From Nonomuraea spiralis (GTDB lineage Bacteria > Actinomycetota > Actinomycetes > Streptosporangiales > Streptosporangiaceae): a stretch of DNA of 64,000 bases. Every line of letters starts with the position of its first letter. Position 1 is the stretch's first letter. The stretch lies in the NCBI RefSeq assembly GCF_014648435.1, contig NZ_BMRC01000003.1:62001-126000 (forward strand). The letters run 5' to 3'. A program made the position numbers and the translations under genes. Below are positions 1-8,280 of the stretch, piece by piece. The notes under the pieces were generated by a model. It did not search any database, was not told the DNA's origin, and was given only the letters and a program-made list of their open reading frames with translations.

Positions 1-284
1 ACCATTCGCTCAAGTCGCTCAGGCCGGGCGGGCGCGTGGTGGTCTCCGGGGCCACGAGCGGCGCCGTACCGTCCGCCGACCTCAACCGCGTCTTCTTCCT
101 GCAGCTCTCCGTGGTCGGCACCACCATGGGCACCCGCGACCAGCTCCGCAGGCTGGCGGTGTTCCTGGAGCAGACGGGCGCGCGGCCGGTGATCGACCGG
201 ACGCTGCCGCTGGCCGAGGCGCGCGACGGGTTCGCGGCCATGGCCGAAGGGGAGATCTTCGGAAAAATCGTCTTTACGAGCTGA
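1..284 (+). CDS. Zinc-type alcohol dehydrogenase / quinone oxidoreductase, C-terminal fragment
   Basis: Only the last ~93 residues lie in the window; the reading frame is open from base 3 and the gene starts upstream. The fragment contains the end of the Rossmann domain (RPGGRVVVSGATSG) and the family's typical tail (PVIDRTLPLAEARDGFAAM, then GEIFGKIVF). That tail is characteristic of MDR-superfamily NAD(P)H-dependent zinc-type or quinone-oxidoreductase enzymes. Substrate cannot be told from the fragment. It is followed by a 75-bp gap and a same-strand MpaB-family gene; no terminator hairpin is obvious between them. Confidence 0.8.
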   Translation, partial: HSLKSLRPGGRVVVSGATSGAVPSADLNRVFFLQLSVVGTTMGTRDQLRRLAVFLEQTGARPVIDRTLPLAEARDGFAAMAEGEIFGKIVFTS

Positions 285-359
285 ATAAGTGAAGGGTTAC
301 TTCTGCGTCTCCTGGGTGATACAGAGAGGATGAGGTGGCATCACCCGGGAGGCGGCACG

Positions 360-1217
360 ATGGACGTTCAGCCCTTCGGTCCAGGTTCGATGCACTGGGA
401 CACCGCGGGCGAATACCGCAACCTGCTCGTGGCCGGCAGCGCTCTGGTCCTCCAGACCATGCATCCGGCGGTCGGCGCGGCCGTGGCGCAACACTCGACG
501 TACAAGGACGACCCGTGGGGGCGGCTCAACCGCACGCTCGCCTCGGTGCAGAAATGGGTCTACGGCGGCACCGGCGGCCTGGCCGAGGGCAGGCGGCTGC
601 GCGAGCTGCACAAGTCCATCAGCGGTGTGGACGAGTACGGCCGCGCCTACCACGCGCTGAACGGCGAGGCATGGGCCTGGGTGCACCTGTCGCTGTTCGA
701 GCGTTTCGTCACGCTCAACCGCTACTTCGGCACCCCGTACACCGTGGAGCAGCAGCGCCGCATGTACGCCGAGTCGCGGCAGCTCGGCGCGATCCTGCGG
801 GTTCCCGAGCGGGAGATGCCGGAGGACCTGGAGGCGTTCTGGCGCTACTTCGACACGATGATCGCCGAACGGCTGGAAGCGCACCCGACCGCGCTGGAGG
901 TGCTGGCCGTCCTGCGCGGCACGCCGGCGCCGCCCGGCCTGCCGAGGCCGCTGCGCCGGTTGTGGACGCCGGTGGGGGTGGGCTCGGGGGAGTTCAACCA
1001 CTTCGTGACGGTCGGCACGCTGCCGCCGGCCGCGCGCAGGAAACTCGGCCTGCGCTGGACGGCCCGGGACGAACGGCGGTTGCGGCACATCGGGCACGCG
1101 GTGGCGATGCTGACGCCGCGCCTGCCCGAACGGCTGCGCTACATGCCCGTCGCCTACCACGCGCGCCGGGCGGCCCGGAGCGTCAGGCACGTGGAACGGT
1201 CGCTGCGCTCCGCCTAG
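360..1217 (+). CDS. Oxygenase MpaB family protein (DUF2236)
   Basis: A 285-residue protein of the MpaB/DUF2236 family, related to latex-clearing protein and fungal mpaB oxygenases, which are haem-dependent. The family signature is visible near the N terminus (LQTMHPAVGAAVAQHSTY) and in the middle (EAWAWVHLSLFERFV), with conserved histidines that could ligate haem. I chose the ATG at 360 because GGGAGG (348-353) lies at proper spacing; an in-frame ATG at 330 has its purines directly against the start codon. Substrate unknown. The gene is convergent with the PadR gene, whose stop is 7 bp away. Family assignment is firm, biochemical role is not. Confidence 0.85.
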   Translation: MDVQPFGPGSMHWDTAGEYRNLLVAGSALVLQTMHPAVGAAVAQHSTYKDDPWGRLNRTLASVQKWVYGGTGGLAEGRRLRELHKSISGVDEYGRAYHALNGEAWAWVHLSLFERFVTLNRYFGTPYTVEQQRRMYAESRQLGAILRVPEREMPEDLEAFWRYFDTMIAERLEAHPTALEVLAVLRGTPAPPGLPRPLRRLWTPVGVGSGEFNHFVTVGTLPPAARRKLGLRWTARDERRLRHIGHAVAMLTPRLPERLRYMPVAYHARRAARSVRHVERSLRSA

Positions 1218-1223
1218 GACGGC

Positions 1224-1952
1224 TCAGCGTTCGAGGATGTCGTGGACGCGGGCGGACGCCTCGTCGAGCACCGTCCGCAGCTCGGCCAGCTTCTGCGTGG
1301 TCAGCGCGGCGTCGGTGGCCTCCTGGCGGGCCTGCGCCACGAAGTCGGCCAGCAGCTCGCCCAGCTCGTTGTCGAGCTCGGTCCGCCGTACGGTGTCGCC
1401 GCCGAGCGTGCTCCAGATGTCCGACCAGATCCGCCGCCACTCGCCGGCCAGCCGGTCGCCCTCGACCTGCCACTGGTTGGCGTGCGCCATCCACTGCCGC
1501 TTCTGCTGCTCCTTGAGCCGTTTGATGTCTTCGGCCCGGGTCTGGGCGCTGTCACGGGTGCCGGTGCGGACGTCCTTGGCCATCCGGGTCAGCTCGTCGC
1601 GCAGCGACTTCACCGTGTCGCGGACGTCCTCCTTGACCTCGCGGGCGATGTCGCGCACCGAGGCGGAGATCTCCTGCTCCAGGTCGTCGAGCTCGTCGAG
1701 CCGGGCGTTGAGCTCCTCGCGGCCCTTGTCGGTGATGGAGAACACCTTCTTGCCCTCGACCACCTCGTGGGTGACCAGGCCCTCCTCCTCCAGGCGGGCC
1801 AGGCGCGGGTAGATCGTGCCGGGCGAGGGCGAGTAGACGCCGAGGAAGCGGTCCTGGAGCAGCCGGATGACCTCGTAGCCGTGCCGCGGGCTCTCCTCCA
1901 GCAGCTTGAGCAGGTACAGCCGGAGCCGGCCGTGACCGAAGACAGGGCTCAT
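1224..1952 (-). CDS. PadR family transcriptional regulator
   Basis: A 242-residue regulator. Residues ~1-85 form the PadR winged helix (LYLLKLLEESPRHGYEVIRL and SPSPGTIYPRLARLEEEGLV), followed by a long charged helical region (~90-240, many E/K/R heptads) that should form the dimerisation coiled coil and is longer than in small PadR proteins. It is the second gene of an operon: its ATG overlaps the stop of the DUF4097 gene by 4 bp. The operon promoter carries a 24-bp palindrome over its -10 box (2786-2809), so autorepression is likely. Ligand unknown. Confidence 0.92.
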   Translation of the reverse strand: MSPVFGHGRLRLYLLKLLEESPRHGYEVIRLLQDRFLGVYSPSPGTIYPRLARLEEEGLVTHEVVEGKKVFSITDKGREELNARLDELDDLEQEISASVRDIAREVKEDVRDTVKSLRDELTRMAKDVRTGTRDSAQTRAEDIKRLKEQQKRQWMAHANQWQVEGDRLAGEWRRIWSDIWSTLGGDTVRRTELDNELGELLADFVAQARQEATDAALTTQKLAELRTVLDEASARVHDILER

Positions 1953-2752
1953 TCCTTCTCTCCCTTGAGCAGGGCGACCTCACCCGAGACCGTGACCGCC
2001 GACAGCGAGGCCATGCCGCCGCCGAGGCGCCCCGACAACGTCTTGGAGCCGGGACTGTTGTTCGCGGACAGGCCGTCGAACGTCGAGCTCAGCCTGCCGG
2101 ACGTGGACCTCATGCTGACGTCGGACTCGACGTTCTCCGGCACCCGCACCAGGACGGCACCCGAGACGCTGTTGAACGTCACATGACTCGTCGGGCGCAG
2201 CCGCAGGTCGGCGGTGATGCGGCCGGAGACCGTGCTGGCCTTGAGCCGCCTCGGGGTGCCGTCCGCCAGCGTCAGCTCGCCGGAGACGGTCTTCAGCGCC
2301 AGGTCGCCGTCCATGGCCCGGCTCTCGATCGAGCCGGAGACCGTCGTGGCGCTCACCTCGCCGCTCACGCCGTCGAGGACGACCTCGGAGGACACGCTCT
2401 TGACCCGGGTGGACCGCTCGAACCCGGCCAGCACCGTGGACGCCGAGACCACCTCCGTGCTGACCCGGCAGCCCTTGGGCACGGTGATCGTGAGGTTGGT
2501 CCTGCGCCGGTCGCGCTTCAGCCAGCCGAGCAGGCCGTCCCACGTCAGGCCCTCGTAGGCGACGATCAGTTCCTTGGTCAGCTCGTCGTAGCTGACCAGC
2601 AGCGGCGCGGCCGACTCGATCTCGGTCAGCTCCATCGTGGGCGGGCCCTCGCTGGCCAGGACGGCCAGCCGCCCGGCGACGATCCGCACGACAAGTGACT
2701 CGACCGGCCCGAACGTGAGCTGCTCCGGAGCCTCCAGCGTCCACTTCTCCAT
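1949..2752 (-). CDS. DUF4097 family beta-strand repeat protein
   Basis: A 267-residue protein without signal peptide or membrane segment. From ~residue 100 on it repeats short units of the type S-x-V-S-G-x-V/I (for example TVSGSIESRAMDG, TVSGELTLADG, SVSGAVLVRVPE), which predicts a right-handed beta-helix as in DUF4097 putative adhesin-like proteins. The start at 2752 has GAGGAGG nine bases upstream. It is translationally coupled to the PadR gene downstream, an arrangement common in actinomycetes, where DUF4097 proteins are linked to envelope-stress regulators. The molecular function is unknown; a role as sensor or partner of PadR is inference. Confidence 0.88.
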   Translation of the reverse strand: MEKWTLEAPEQLTFGPVESLVVRIVAGRLAVLASEGPPTMELTEIESAAPLLVSYDELTKELIVAYEGLTWDGLLGWLKRDRRRTNLTITVPKGCRVSTEVVSASTVLAGFERSTRVKSVSSEVVLDGVSGEVSATTVSGSIESRAMDGDLALKTVSGELTLADGTPRRLKASTVSGRITADLRLRPTSHVTFNSVSGAVLVRVPENVESDVSMRSTSGRLSSTFDGLSANNSPGSKTLSGRLGGGMASLSAVTVSGEVALLKGEKE

Positions 2753-2785
2753 GAACGTATGCCTCCTCGACGAGTACGTCTCCTA

Positions 2786-2809
2786 CGAGACACGATATGT
2801 CGCGTCTCG
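2786..2809. promoter_or_regulatory. 24-bp palindromic operator of the PadR operon
   Basis: Outer arms CGAGAC (2786-2791) and GTCTCG (2804-2809) surround an inner near-palindrome ACGATATGTCGC; 20 of 24 positions are self-complementary. It covers the predicted -10 hexamer of the DUF4097-padR promoter, the position expected for an autorepressor site. Binding by this PadR protein is inferred from position only. Confidence 0.7.
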
Positions 2810-2820
2810 CGAAAACTCAA
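2792..2820 (-). promoter_or_regulatory. Promoter of the DUF4097-padR operon
   Basis: On the minus strand TTGAGT (2820-2815) and TATCGT (2797-2792) are separated by 17 bp, a good fit to housekeeping-sigma promoters. The -10 box lies inside the palindromic operator. The start codon is 40 bp downstream. Confidence 0.6.
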
Positions 2821-2851
2821 GATGTATCGCGTCCCGGGAGGCCGGGTCGCG

Positions 2852-3031
2852 TCAGTCGTCGTCCTCGTCGTCGAGCCGGGCCAGCCAGGTGGCCAGCCGC
2901 TCGACCGGGGTCTCGAACTCGGGGTTGAGATCGACGAACTCACGCAGCCGCTCGCCGAGCCAGAGCAGGCTGACCTCTTCCTCGCCCCGCCGAGCGACCA
3001 GTTCCTCGATCCCTCGATCGGTGAAGTACAT
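2852..3031 (-). CDS. Small DUF6104 family protein
   Basis: A 59-residue acidic protein beginning MYFTDRGIEELVARRGEEEV and ending in a run of Asp/Glu. The ATG at 3031 is preceded on its strand by AGGAGA at good spacing, and third codon positions are GC-rich as in real genes here. It matches the small DUF6104 proteins that sit beside the odhA/kgd gene in many actinomycetes; here kgd lies 92 bp upstream on the same strand, separated by a strong hairpin. Function unknown. The conserved linkage suggests, but does not prove, a connection to the 2-oxoglutarate node. Confidence 0.8.
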   Translation of the reverse strand: MYFTDRGIEELVARRGEEEVSLLWLGERLREFVDLNPEFETPVERLATWLARLDDEDDD

Positions 3032-3083
3032 GGGTGTCTCTCCTTCGTGCGGGCAGGGACCTCACCCTGCCGGTCAACACAGA

Positions 3084-3109
3084 AGCCCCCGGCCGGACGG
3101 CCGGGGGCT
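3084..3109 (-). terminator. Hairpin downstream of kgd
   Basis: AGCCCCCGGCCG (3084-3095) pairs perfectly with CGGCCGGGGGCT (3098-3109), a 12-bp stem 15 bp beyond the kgd stop codon. There is no U-tract on either side, so it is an actinomycete-type I-shaped terminator or a processing hairpin before the DUF6104 gene. Confidence 0.6.
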
Positions 3110-3123
3110 CACTGGCGGCCTGC

Positions 3124-6100
3124 TCAGCCGAAGAGCTGGTGGAGGATCTCCTCCAGCTCCGTGTCGTGCGAGTTGTGCGAACCCGTCGCGGGCGAGCTGT
3201 TCGGGGTACGCGAGACGCGGCGCAGCGACCGGCCGCCGAGCGTCTGCGGGTCCTCGGCCAGCTTCAGCGTCAGGTAGGGCCACGGGCCCATGTTGACCGG
3301 CTCGTCCTGCGCCCACACCAGCTCGGCCTGCTGCCCGTAGCGGGCCAGCTCGGCGGTGAGCTCCTCGGTCGGGAACGGGTAGAGCCGCTCAAGCCGGACG
3401 ATCGCGACGTCGTCGCGGCCCGACTTCTCACGATGGGCGGCCAGGTCGTAGTAGAGCTTGCCCGAGACCAGGACCACCCGGGTGACCTTGGCCGGATCGA
3501 CCGTGGTGTCGCCCAGGACCGGCTGGAAGGTGCCCGTCGTGAAGTCGGACGCCTTCGAGGTGGCCGCCTTGTGCCGCAGCAGCGACTTGGGCGTGAAGAC
3601 CACCATCGGCTTGTGCCGGTTGGACTCCACCTGCCAGCGCAGCAGGTGGAAGTAGTTGGCCGGCGTGGACGGCTGCGCGACCGTCATGTTGTCGAGCGCG
3701 CAGACCTGAAGGAACCGTTCGATCCTGGCCGAGGAGTGGTCGGGACCCTGGCCCTCGAAGCCGTGCGGCAGCAGCAGCACGACCGAGGAGCGCTGGCCCC
3801 ACTTCTGCTCACCGGACGAGATGAACTCGTCGATGATCGTCTGGGCGCCGTTGACGAAGTCGCCGAACTGCGCCTCCCAGGCGACCAGGGCGTCGGGGCG
3901 TACGACGCTGTAGCCGTACTCGAAGCCGAGCGCCGCGAACTCGCTGAGCAGCGAGTCGTAGACGTAGAACTTCGTGGTGCCCTCGTTGAACGTCTTCAGC
4001 GGCGTGTGATCGGCGCCGGTCATCCGGTCGACCAGCACCGCGTGCCGCTGGGTGAACGTGCCGCGCCGGGAGTCCTGGCCGACCAGGCGGACCGGGTGGC
4101 CGTCGATCAGCAGCGAGCCGAACGCCAGCGTCTCGCCCATCGCCCAGTCGATCGAGTCGGTCTCGACCATCTGGCCGCGGCGCTGCAGCACCGGCGCCAG
4201 GCGCGGGTGCGGCGTGAAGCCGTCGGGCAGGTTGAGCTGGGTGTCGACGATGCGCTTGAGCGTCTCGTCGCTGATCGCCGTCGCCGTGTCGGCGTGGGAC
4301 CACTTGACGACCTCGGCCGGCGGCACCCGCATGGCGGCCGCCTCCTTGGGCTTCTTGGCCGCCTCGCGCGTCTCGGTGAAGGCCTGCTCCAGCTTGGCCT
4401 GGTAGTCGCGCAGCGCCGACTCGGCCTCCTCGACCGTGATGTCGCCCCGGCCGATCAGCGCCTCGGTGTAGAGCTTGCGGGTCGAGCGCTTGGCGTCGAT
4501 CAGGTCGTACATCAGCGGCTGGGTGAAGGCGGGGTTGTCGCCCTCGTTGTGGCCGCGGCGGCGGTAGCAGATGAGGTCGATGACGACGTCCTTGCGGAAC
4601 GCCTGGCGGTACTCGTAGGCCAGCTGGCCCACGCGCACCACGGCCTCGGGGTCGTCGCCGTTGACGTGGAAGATCGGCGCCTGGATCATCCGCGCGACGT
4701 CGGTCGCGTAGACCGACGAGCGGGAGGAGGCGGGCGAGGTGGTGAAGCCCACCTGGTTGTTGACCACCACGTGCACGGTGCCGCCGGTGCGGTAGCCGCG
4801 CAGCTGCGACAGGTTGAGCGTCTCGGCCACCACGCCCTGGCCGGCGAAGGCCGCGTCGCCGTGGACGAGGACGGGAAGGACGGTGAAGCCCTCCTCGCCG
4901 CGCTCCAGGAGGTCCTGCTTGGCGCGGACGACACCCTCCAGCACCGGGTCGACCGCCTCCAGGTGGGAGGGGTTGGCCACCACGGAAGCGGTGATCATCT
5001 TGCCGCTGGGCGCGGTGAACTCGCCGCTCGCGCCCAGGTGGTACTTGACGTCGCCGGAGCCGTGGGCGGTACGCGGGTCGATGTTGCCCTCGAACTCGCC
5101 GAAGATCTGGGCGTAGGACTTGCCCACGATGTTGGCCAGCACGTTGAGGCGGCCGCGGTGGGCCATGCCGATGACGACCTCGTCGAGGCCCTCGTCGGCG
5201 GCGTCGCTGATCACCGAGTCGAGCAGCGGGATCAGGGACTCGCCGCCCTCCAGCGAGAACCGCTTCTGGCCGACGAACTTCGTCTGCAGGAACGTCTCGA
5301 ACGCCTCGGCGGTGTTGAGCCGCGACAGGATGTTGAGCTGCTCGTCGCGCTCGGGCGAGGCGTGCGGCTTCTCCACCCGCGCCTGGATCCAGGCCCGCTC
5401 CTCGGGGTTCTGGATGTGCATGTACTCGATGCCGACCGTGCGGCAGTAGGAGTCGCGCAGCACACCCAGGATCTCGCGCAGCTTCATCAGCGCACGGCCC
5501 CCGAAACCGCCGGTGGCGAACTCGCGCTCAAGGTCCCAGAGGGTCAGCCCGTGGGACTGGATGTCCAGGTCTGGGTGCTTGCGCTGCTTGTACTCCAGCG
5601 GGTCGGTCTCGGCCATCAGGTGGCCGCGCACGCGGTAGGCGTGGATCAGCTCTATGACACGGGCCGACTTGGCCACGTCGTCGTCGTGGGAGGCTGAGAT
5701 GTCCTGGACCCAGCGCACCGGCTCGTACGGGATGCGCAGGGCCTCGAAGATCTCGTCGTAGAAGCCGTTCTCGCCGAGCAGCAACCGGTGGATCTGGCGC
5801 AGGAAGTCGCCCGACTGGGCGCCCTGGATGATCCGGTGGTCGTAGGTGCTGGTCAGCGTCATGACCTTGGAGACGGCCAGACGTGACAGCGTGTCGGGCG
5901 AGGCGCCCTGGTACTCGGCCGGGTATTCCATCGCGCCGACGCCGATGATCGTGCCCTGGCCGGGCATCAGGCGCGGGACCGAGTGGACGGTGCCGATCGT
6001 GCCGGGGTTGGTCAGCGAGATCGTGGTGCCGGAGAAGTCGTCGACGCCCAGCTTGCCCGCGCGGGCCTTGCGGACGACCTCCTCGTAGGCCACCCAGAAC

Positions 6101-6762
6101 TGGCGGAAGTCCATCTCCTCCGCGCCCTTGATCGAGGGCACGAGGAGCTGGCGCTCGCCGTTGCTCTTCTGCACGTCGATCGCCAGGCCGAACCCGATGT
6201 GCTCGGGCTTGACCAGCGTCGGCTTGCCGTCGATCTCCGTGTAGGAGTGGTTCATCTCCGGCATCGCCTTCAGCGCCTTGACGATCGCGAAGCCGATGAG
6301 ATGAGTGAAGGAGATCTTGCCGCCACGCCCCCGCTTGAGGTGATTGTTGATCACGATGCGGTTGTCGATGAGCAGCTTGGCCGGGATGGCACGGACGCTG
6401 GTCGCCGTCGGGACCGACAGTGACAGGTCCATGTTGGCGGCCGTGCGCGCCGCGGCGCCGCGCAGTTTCACCTCCTCGGCGCCCTTGGGCACCGGGGTGG
6501 CCGGCTGCTTCGGCTTCTCGGCTGCCGGAGGCGCCTTCGGGGGCGCCTTGGGAGGAGCGGGCGCGGTCGCAGTGCCGTTCGCCGCCTCCCTGACCGGGGT
6601 CCGGCCCGCTCCGCTATCAGGGTTGTAGTCAGCGAAGAAGTTCCACCAGGCCTTGTCGACAGACTCTGGATCTTGAAGATACTTCTGGTACAGCTCGTCG
6701 ACAAGCCACTCGTTCTGACCAAAGCTTGCCAGCGGGTTTGTCCGCGACGACTCAGACGACAC
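3124..6762 (-). CDS. kgd: Multifunctional 2-oxoglutarate decarboxylase/dehydrogenase (E1o fused to E2 acyltransferase domain)
   Basis: A ~1212-residue OdhA/Kgd-type enzyme of the TCA cycle. The N terminus ([19 protein letters not shown]) is the E1o targeting segment, followed by an Ala/Pro linker, an E2 succinyltransferase catalytic domain ending near residue 308 with the DHRIIQG active-site motif, and a full E1o ThDP domain (AHRGRLNVL near 533, [10 protein letters not shown] near 633). No lipoyl domain is present, as usual for actinobacterial fusions, which rely on the pyruvate dehydrogenase complex for lipoyl transfer. I prefer GTG at 6762, which gives an N terminus like that of other actinomycetes (GAGGG lies 11 bp upstream); the open frame extends to an ATG at 6855. 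A hairpin follows at 3084-3109. Confidence 0.97.
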   Translation of the reverse strand: MSSESSRTNPLASFGQNEWLVDELYQKYLQDPESVDKAWWNFFADYNPDSGAGRTPVREAANGTATAPAPPKAPPKAPPAAEKPKQPATPVPKGAEEVKLRGAAARTAANMDLSLSVPTATSVRAIPAKLLIDNRIVINNHLKRGRGGKISFTHLIGFAIVKALKAMPEMNHSYTEIDGKPTLVKPEHIGFGLAIDVQKSNGERQLLVPSIKGAEEMDFRQFWVAYEEVVRKARAGKLGVDDFSGTTISLTNPGTIGTVHSVPRLMPGQGTIIGVGAMEYPAEYQGASPDTLSRLAVSKVMTLTSTYDHRIIQGAQSGDFLRQIHRLLLGENGFYDEIFEALRIPYEPVRWVQDISASHDDDVAKSARVIELIHAYRVRGHLMAETDPLEYKQRKHPDLDIQSHGLTLWDLEREFATGGFGGRALMKLREILGVLRDSYCRTVGIEYMHIQNPEERAWIQARVEKPHASPERDEQLNILSRLNTAEAFETFLQTKFVGQKRFSLEGGESLIPLLDSVISDAADEGLDEVVIGMAHRGRLNVLANIVGKSYAQIFGEFEGNIDPRTAHGSGDVKYHLGASGEFTAPSGKMITASVVANPSHLEAVDPVLEGVVRAKQDLLERGEEGFTVLPVLVHGDAAFAGQGVVAETLNLSQLRGYRTGGTVHVVVNNQVGFTTSPASSRSSVYATDVARMIQAPIFHVNGDDPEAVVRVGQLAYEYRQAFRKDVVIDLICYRRRGHNEGDNPAFTQPLMYDLIDAKRSTRKLYTEALIGRGDITVEEAESALRDYQAKLEQAFTETREAAKKPKEAAAMRVPPAEVVKWSHADTATAISDETLKRIVDTQLNLPDGFTPHPRLAPVLQRRGQMVETDSIDWAMGETLAFGSLLIDGHPVRLVGQDSRRGTFTQRHAVLVDRMTGADHTPLKTFNEGTTKFYVYDSLLSEFAALGFEYGYSVVRPDALVAWEAQFGDFVNGAQTIIDEFISSGEQKWGQRSSVVLLLPHGFEGQGPDHSSARIERFLQVCALDNMTVAQPSTPANYFHLLRWQVESNRHKPMVVFTPKSLLRHKAATSKASDFTTGTFQPVLGDTTVDPAKVTRVVLVSGKLYYDLAAHREKSGRDDVAIVRLERLYPFPTEELTAELARYGQQAELVWAQDEPVNMGPWPYLTLKLAEDPQTLGGRSLRRVSRTPNSSPATGSHNSHDTELEEILHQLFG

Positions 6763-6885
6763 GGCGGAAATCGCCCTCTTCCGCAGATCGGCGTTGATGT
6801 TAGAGAACCTGTCCAAGGCTACTCGCCCGGACCGGCAGCGCGCGCCGAAGAGCACGTGCCGCCTCGAACGATCCTCTCAGGACAT

Positions 6886-6913
6886 GCCGTAGAGGTCACG
6901 CGCGCCTAGTCAA
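6886..6913 (-). promoter_or_regulatory. Possible kgd promoter
   Basis: On the minus strand TTGACT (6913-6908), a 16-bp spacer and TACGGC (6891-6886) give a plausible but imperfect promoter ~125 bp upstream of the preferred kgd start. The -10 box lacks the final T, so confidence is low. Confidence 0.3.
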
Positions 6914-6966
6914 TCCAGGGAGAGCCGTCTTTGTTACTGTTTGGTATCAACGTGTGGGCGGCAGGT

Positions 6967-7611
6967 TTACTTCCCGCCGGACACGATCCGGCTGGTGATC
7001 CGCACCTCGGGTGACAACTCCGACAGCAGGTCCGCCAGCTCCTTGCCGGCCTGCTGGAGCTCCTCCATCGACATCGGCTCCAGGCGTTCGAGCAGGAAGA
7101 TCGCGTTGGTCGTCTCCTCGGTGAGCCGGGTGCGCGCCACCTGACGCCAGTTCCAGCGGCGGCAGGTCACTCCGGCGTCGTCGCGCCAGATCACCTCGCC
7201 GGGCTCGGGCTGCCCGAGCGCCTCCTCCGACGCCTCGTCGCCGGTCGCCCGCACCAGCCGGGCCGGGCCCGCGTAGTGGTCGAGGTCCTCGCCGCCGATG
7301 GGCAGCGCGTGCTTCACGCTGATCGTGTTGTACGCGTCGACCACCCGGTTGATCTCCGGCAGCGGCATGCGGCGGGTGAGCGCGTCGACCGAGGGCCTGG
7401 TGCGCTGCGGCTTGGCGCCGAAGGCGCGGTAGGCGTCCTTCCAGGCGTCGATCTTGTCGGTCTGCACCTCGGCCGCCGACGCCTCGGCCAGCCAGGCGCG
7501 GGTGCGGTCGTCCGTCGGGCCGTTGCGCAGGCCGTGGGCGAACATGACCAGCACGGCGAAGTCGGGGCGCAGGGCGAGGACGGCGTCGTCCACCTGGATC
7601 TCATCGAGCAT
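6967..7611 (-). CDS. B3/4 domain protein (PheRS beta-like)
   Basis: A 214-residue protein of the stand-alone B3/4 family, related to the B3/B4 tRNA-binding domain of phenylalanyl-tRNA synthetase beta. The family core is visible at residues ~90-160: RMPLPEINRVVDAYN, then SVKHALPIGGEDLDHYAG and a WRDDAGVTCRRWNWRQ segment. Such free-standing proteins are thought to act as editing-like or ligand-binding factors; the actual role is unknown. It is divergent from the ArsR-like/MFS operon, and the 75-bp shared intergenic region carries a 10-bp inverted repeat, so its expression may respond to the same repressor. Confidence 0.8.
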   Translation of the reverse strand: MLDEIQVDDAVLALRPDFAVLVMFAHGLRNGPTDDRTRAWLAEASAAEVQTDKIDAWKDAYRAFGAKPQRTRPSVDALTRRMPLPEINRVVDAYNTISVKHALPIGGEDLDHYAGPARLVRATGDEASEEALGQPEPGEVIWRDDAGVTCRRWNWRQVARTRLTEETTNAIFLLERLEPMSMEELQQAGKELADLLSELSPEVRITSRIVSGGK

Positions 7612-7634
7612 CCGCCCAGTTTAGAAGGCCGGGG

Positions 7635-7674
7635 AAACCACAAAAATCACTTTGCAAAATTGTCTTTGTGGTTT
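7635..7674. promoter_or_regulatory. Inverted-repeat operator between B3/4 gene and ArsR-like gene
   Basis: AAACCACAAA (7635-7644) and TTTGTGGTTT (7665-7674) are perfect 10-bp inverted arms with a 20-bp spacer. The right arm lies between the -35 and -10 boxes of the ArsR-like gene. The likely binder is that gene's own product. Confidence 0.7.
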
Positions 7675-7679
7675 AGTGT
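7652..7679 (+). promoter_or_regulatory. Leaderless promoter of the ArsR-like gene
   Basis: TTGCAA (7652-7657), a 16-bp spacer and TAGTGT (7674-7679) are followed after 7 bp by the ATG at 7687. There is no Shine-Dalgarno sequence, which fits a leaderless transcript. Confidence 0.55.
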
Positions 7680-7686
7680 CGTGCTC

Positions 7687-8280
7687 ATGGAAGAGCAGTA
7701 CAAGATCAGTGACCCGCAGGTGCTCAAGGTGGTGGCCCATCCGCTGCGGGTGCGGTTGCTCGGGCTGCTGCGCAGCGACGGCCCGGCCACCGCGAGCGAG
7801 CTGGGGCGCAAGGTGGGGGAGAGCTCCGGCTCGACCAGCTACCACCTGCGCGAGCTGTTCAAGTACGGCTTCATCGAGGAGGACCCCGAGCGGCGCGACG
7901 GCCGTGAGCGGCGCTGGCGGGCCCGCCACCGCTACACCTCGTGGGACAGCGGCGAGCTGATCGGGACCGACGAGGGCCGCGAGGCGGTCCGGATCATGCG
8001 GATGCGCCAGGTCGAGTCACTCGCCCGCGTCGTCCAGGACTACGACGAGCGCGACTGGTCCCCCGAGTGGGTGAGCGCGGCCGGGATGAGCGACGACTTC
8101 GTGGAGCTGCCCCCGGCCGGGCTCAAGGAGCTGGACGAGAAGGTCGAGGAGCTGATCCGCGACCTGGCCGCCCGCCACGCGGGAGACCCCGAGACCCAGC
8201 AGGTCCACATCTGGATCGGCGGCTTCCCCCGCGCCAAGGACCGCGCCGAGAACCCTGAGATCGAGGAGCAGGACCGATGA
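7687..8280 (+). CDS. ArsR-like winged-helix transcriptional regulator
   Basis: A 197-residue regulator. Residues ~10-95 hold an ArsR-type winged helix (VLKVVAHPLRVRLLGLLRSD, recognition helix SSGSTSYHLRELFKYGFIEE). No metal-binding cysteine motif is visible, so it is probably not a metal sensor. The C-terminal half is a helical ligand-binding or dimerisation region. The ATG at 7687 is used because a -10 box lies 7 bp upstream and no ribosome site exists; GTG 7681 is an alternative. It is coupled by a 4-bp overlap to the MFS transporter, which it probably represses through the inverted repeat at 7635-7674. Confidence 0.9.
   Translation: MEEQYKISDPQVLKVVAHPLRVRLLGLLRSDGPATASELGRKVGESSGSTSYHLRELFKYGFIEEDPERRDGRERRWRARHRYTSWDSGELIGTDEGREAVRIMRMRQVESLARVVQDYDERDWSPEWVSAAGMSDDFVELPPAGLKELDEKVEELIRDLAARHAGDPETQQVHIWIGGFPRAKDRAENPEIEEQDR

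Noticed and set aside
3034..5697. An 887-codon open frame on the plus strand opposite kgd, and similar long antisense frames opposite other genes
   Set aside because: High-GC genes commonly leave an open mirror frame. The sequence is Arg/Gly/Leu/Val-rich with no family motif or ribosome site, while the opposite strand encodes a complete kgd.
6763..6855. Upstream ATG start for kgd at 6855
   Set aside because: The extra 31 residues (beginning [10 protein letters not shown]) do not resemble the family N terminus, and the region contains the likely promoter and leader.
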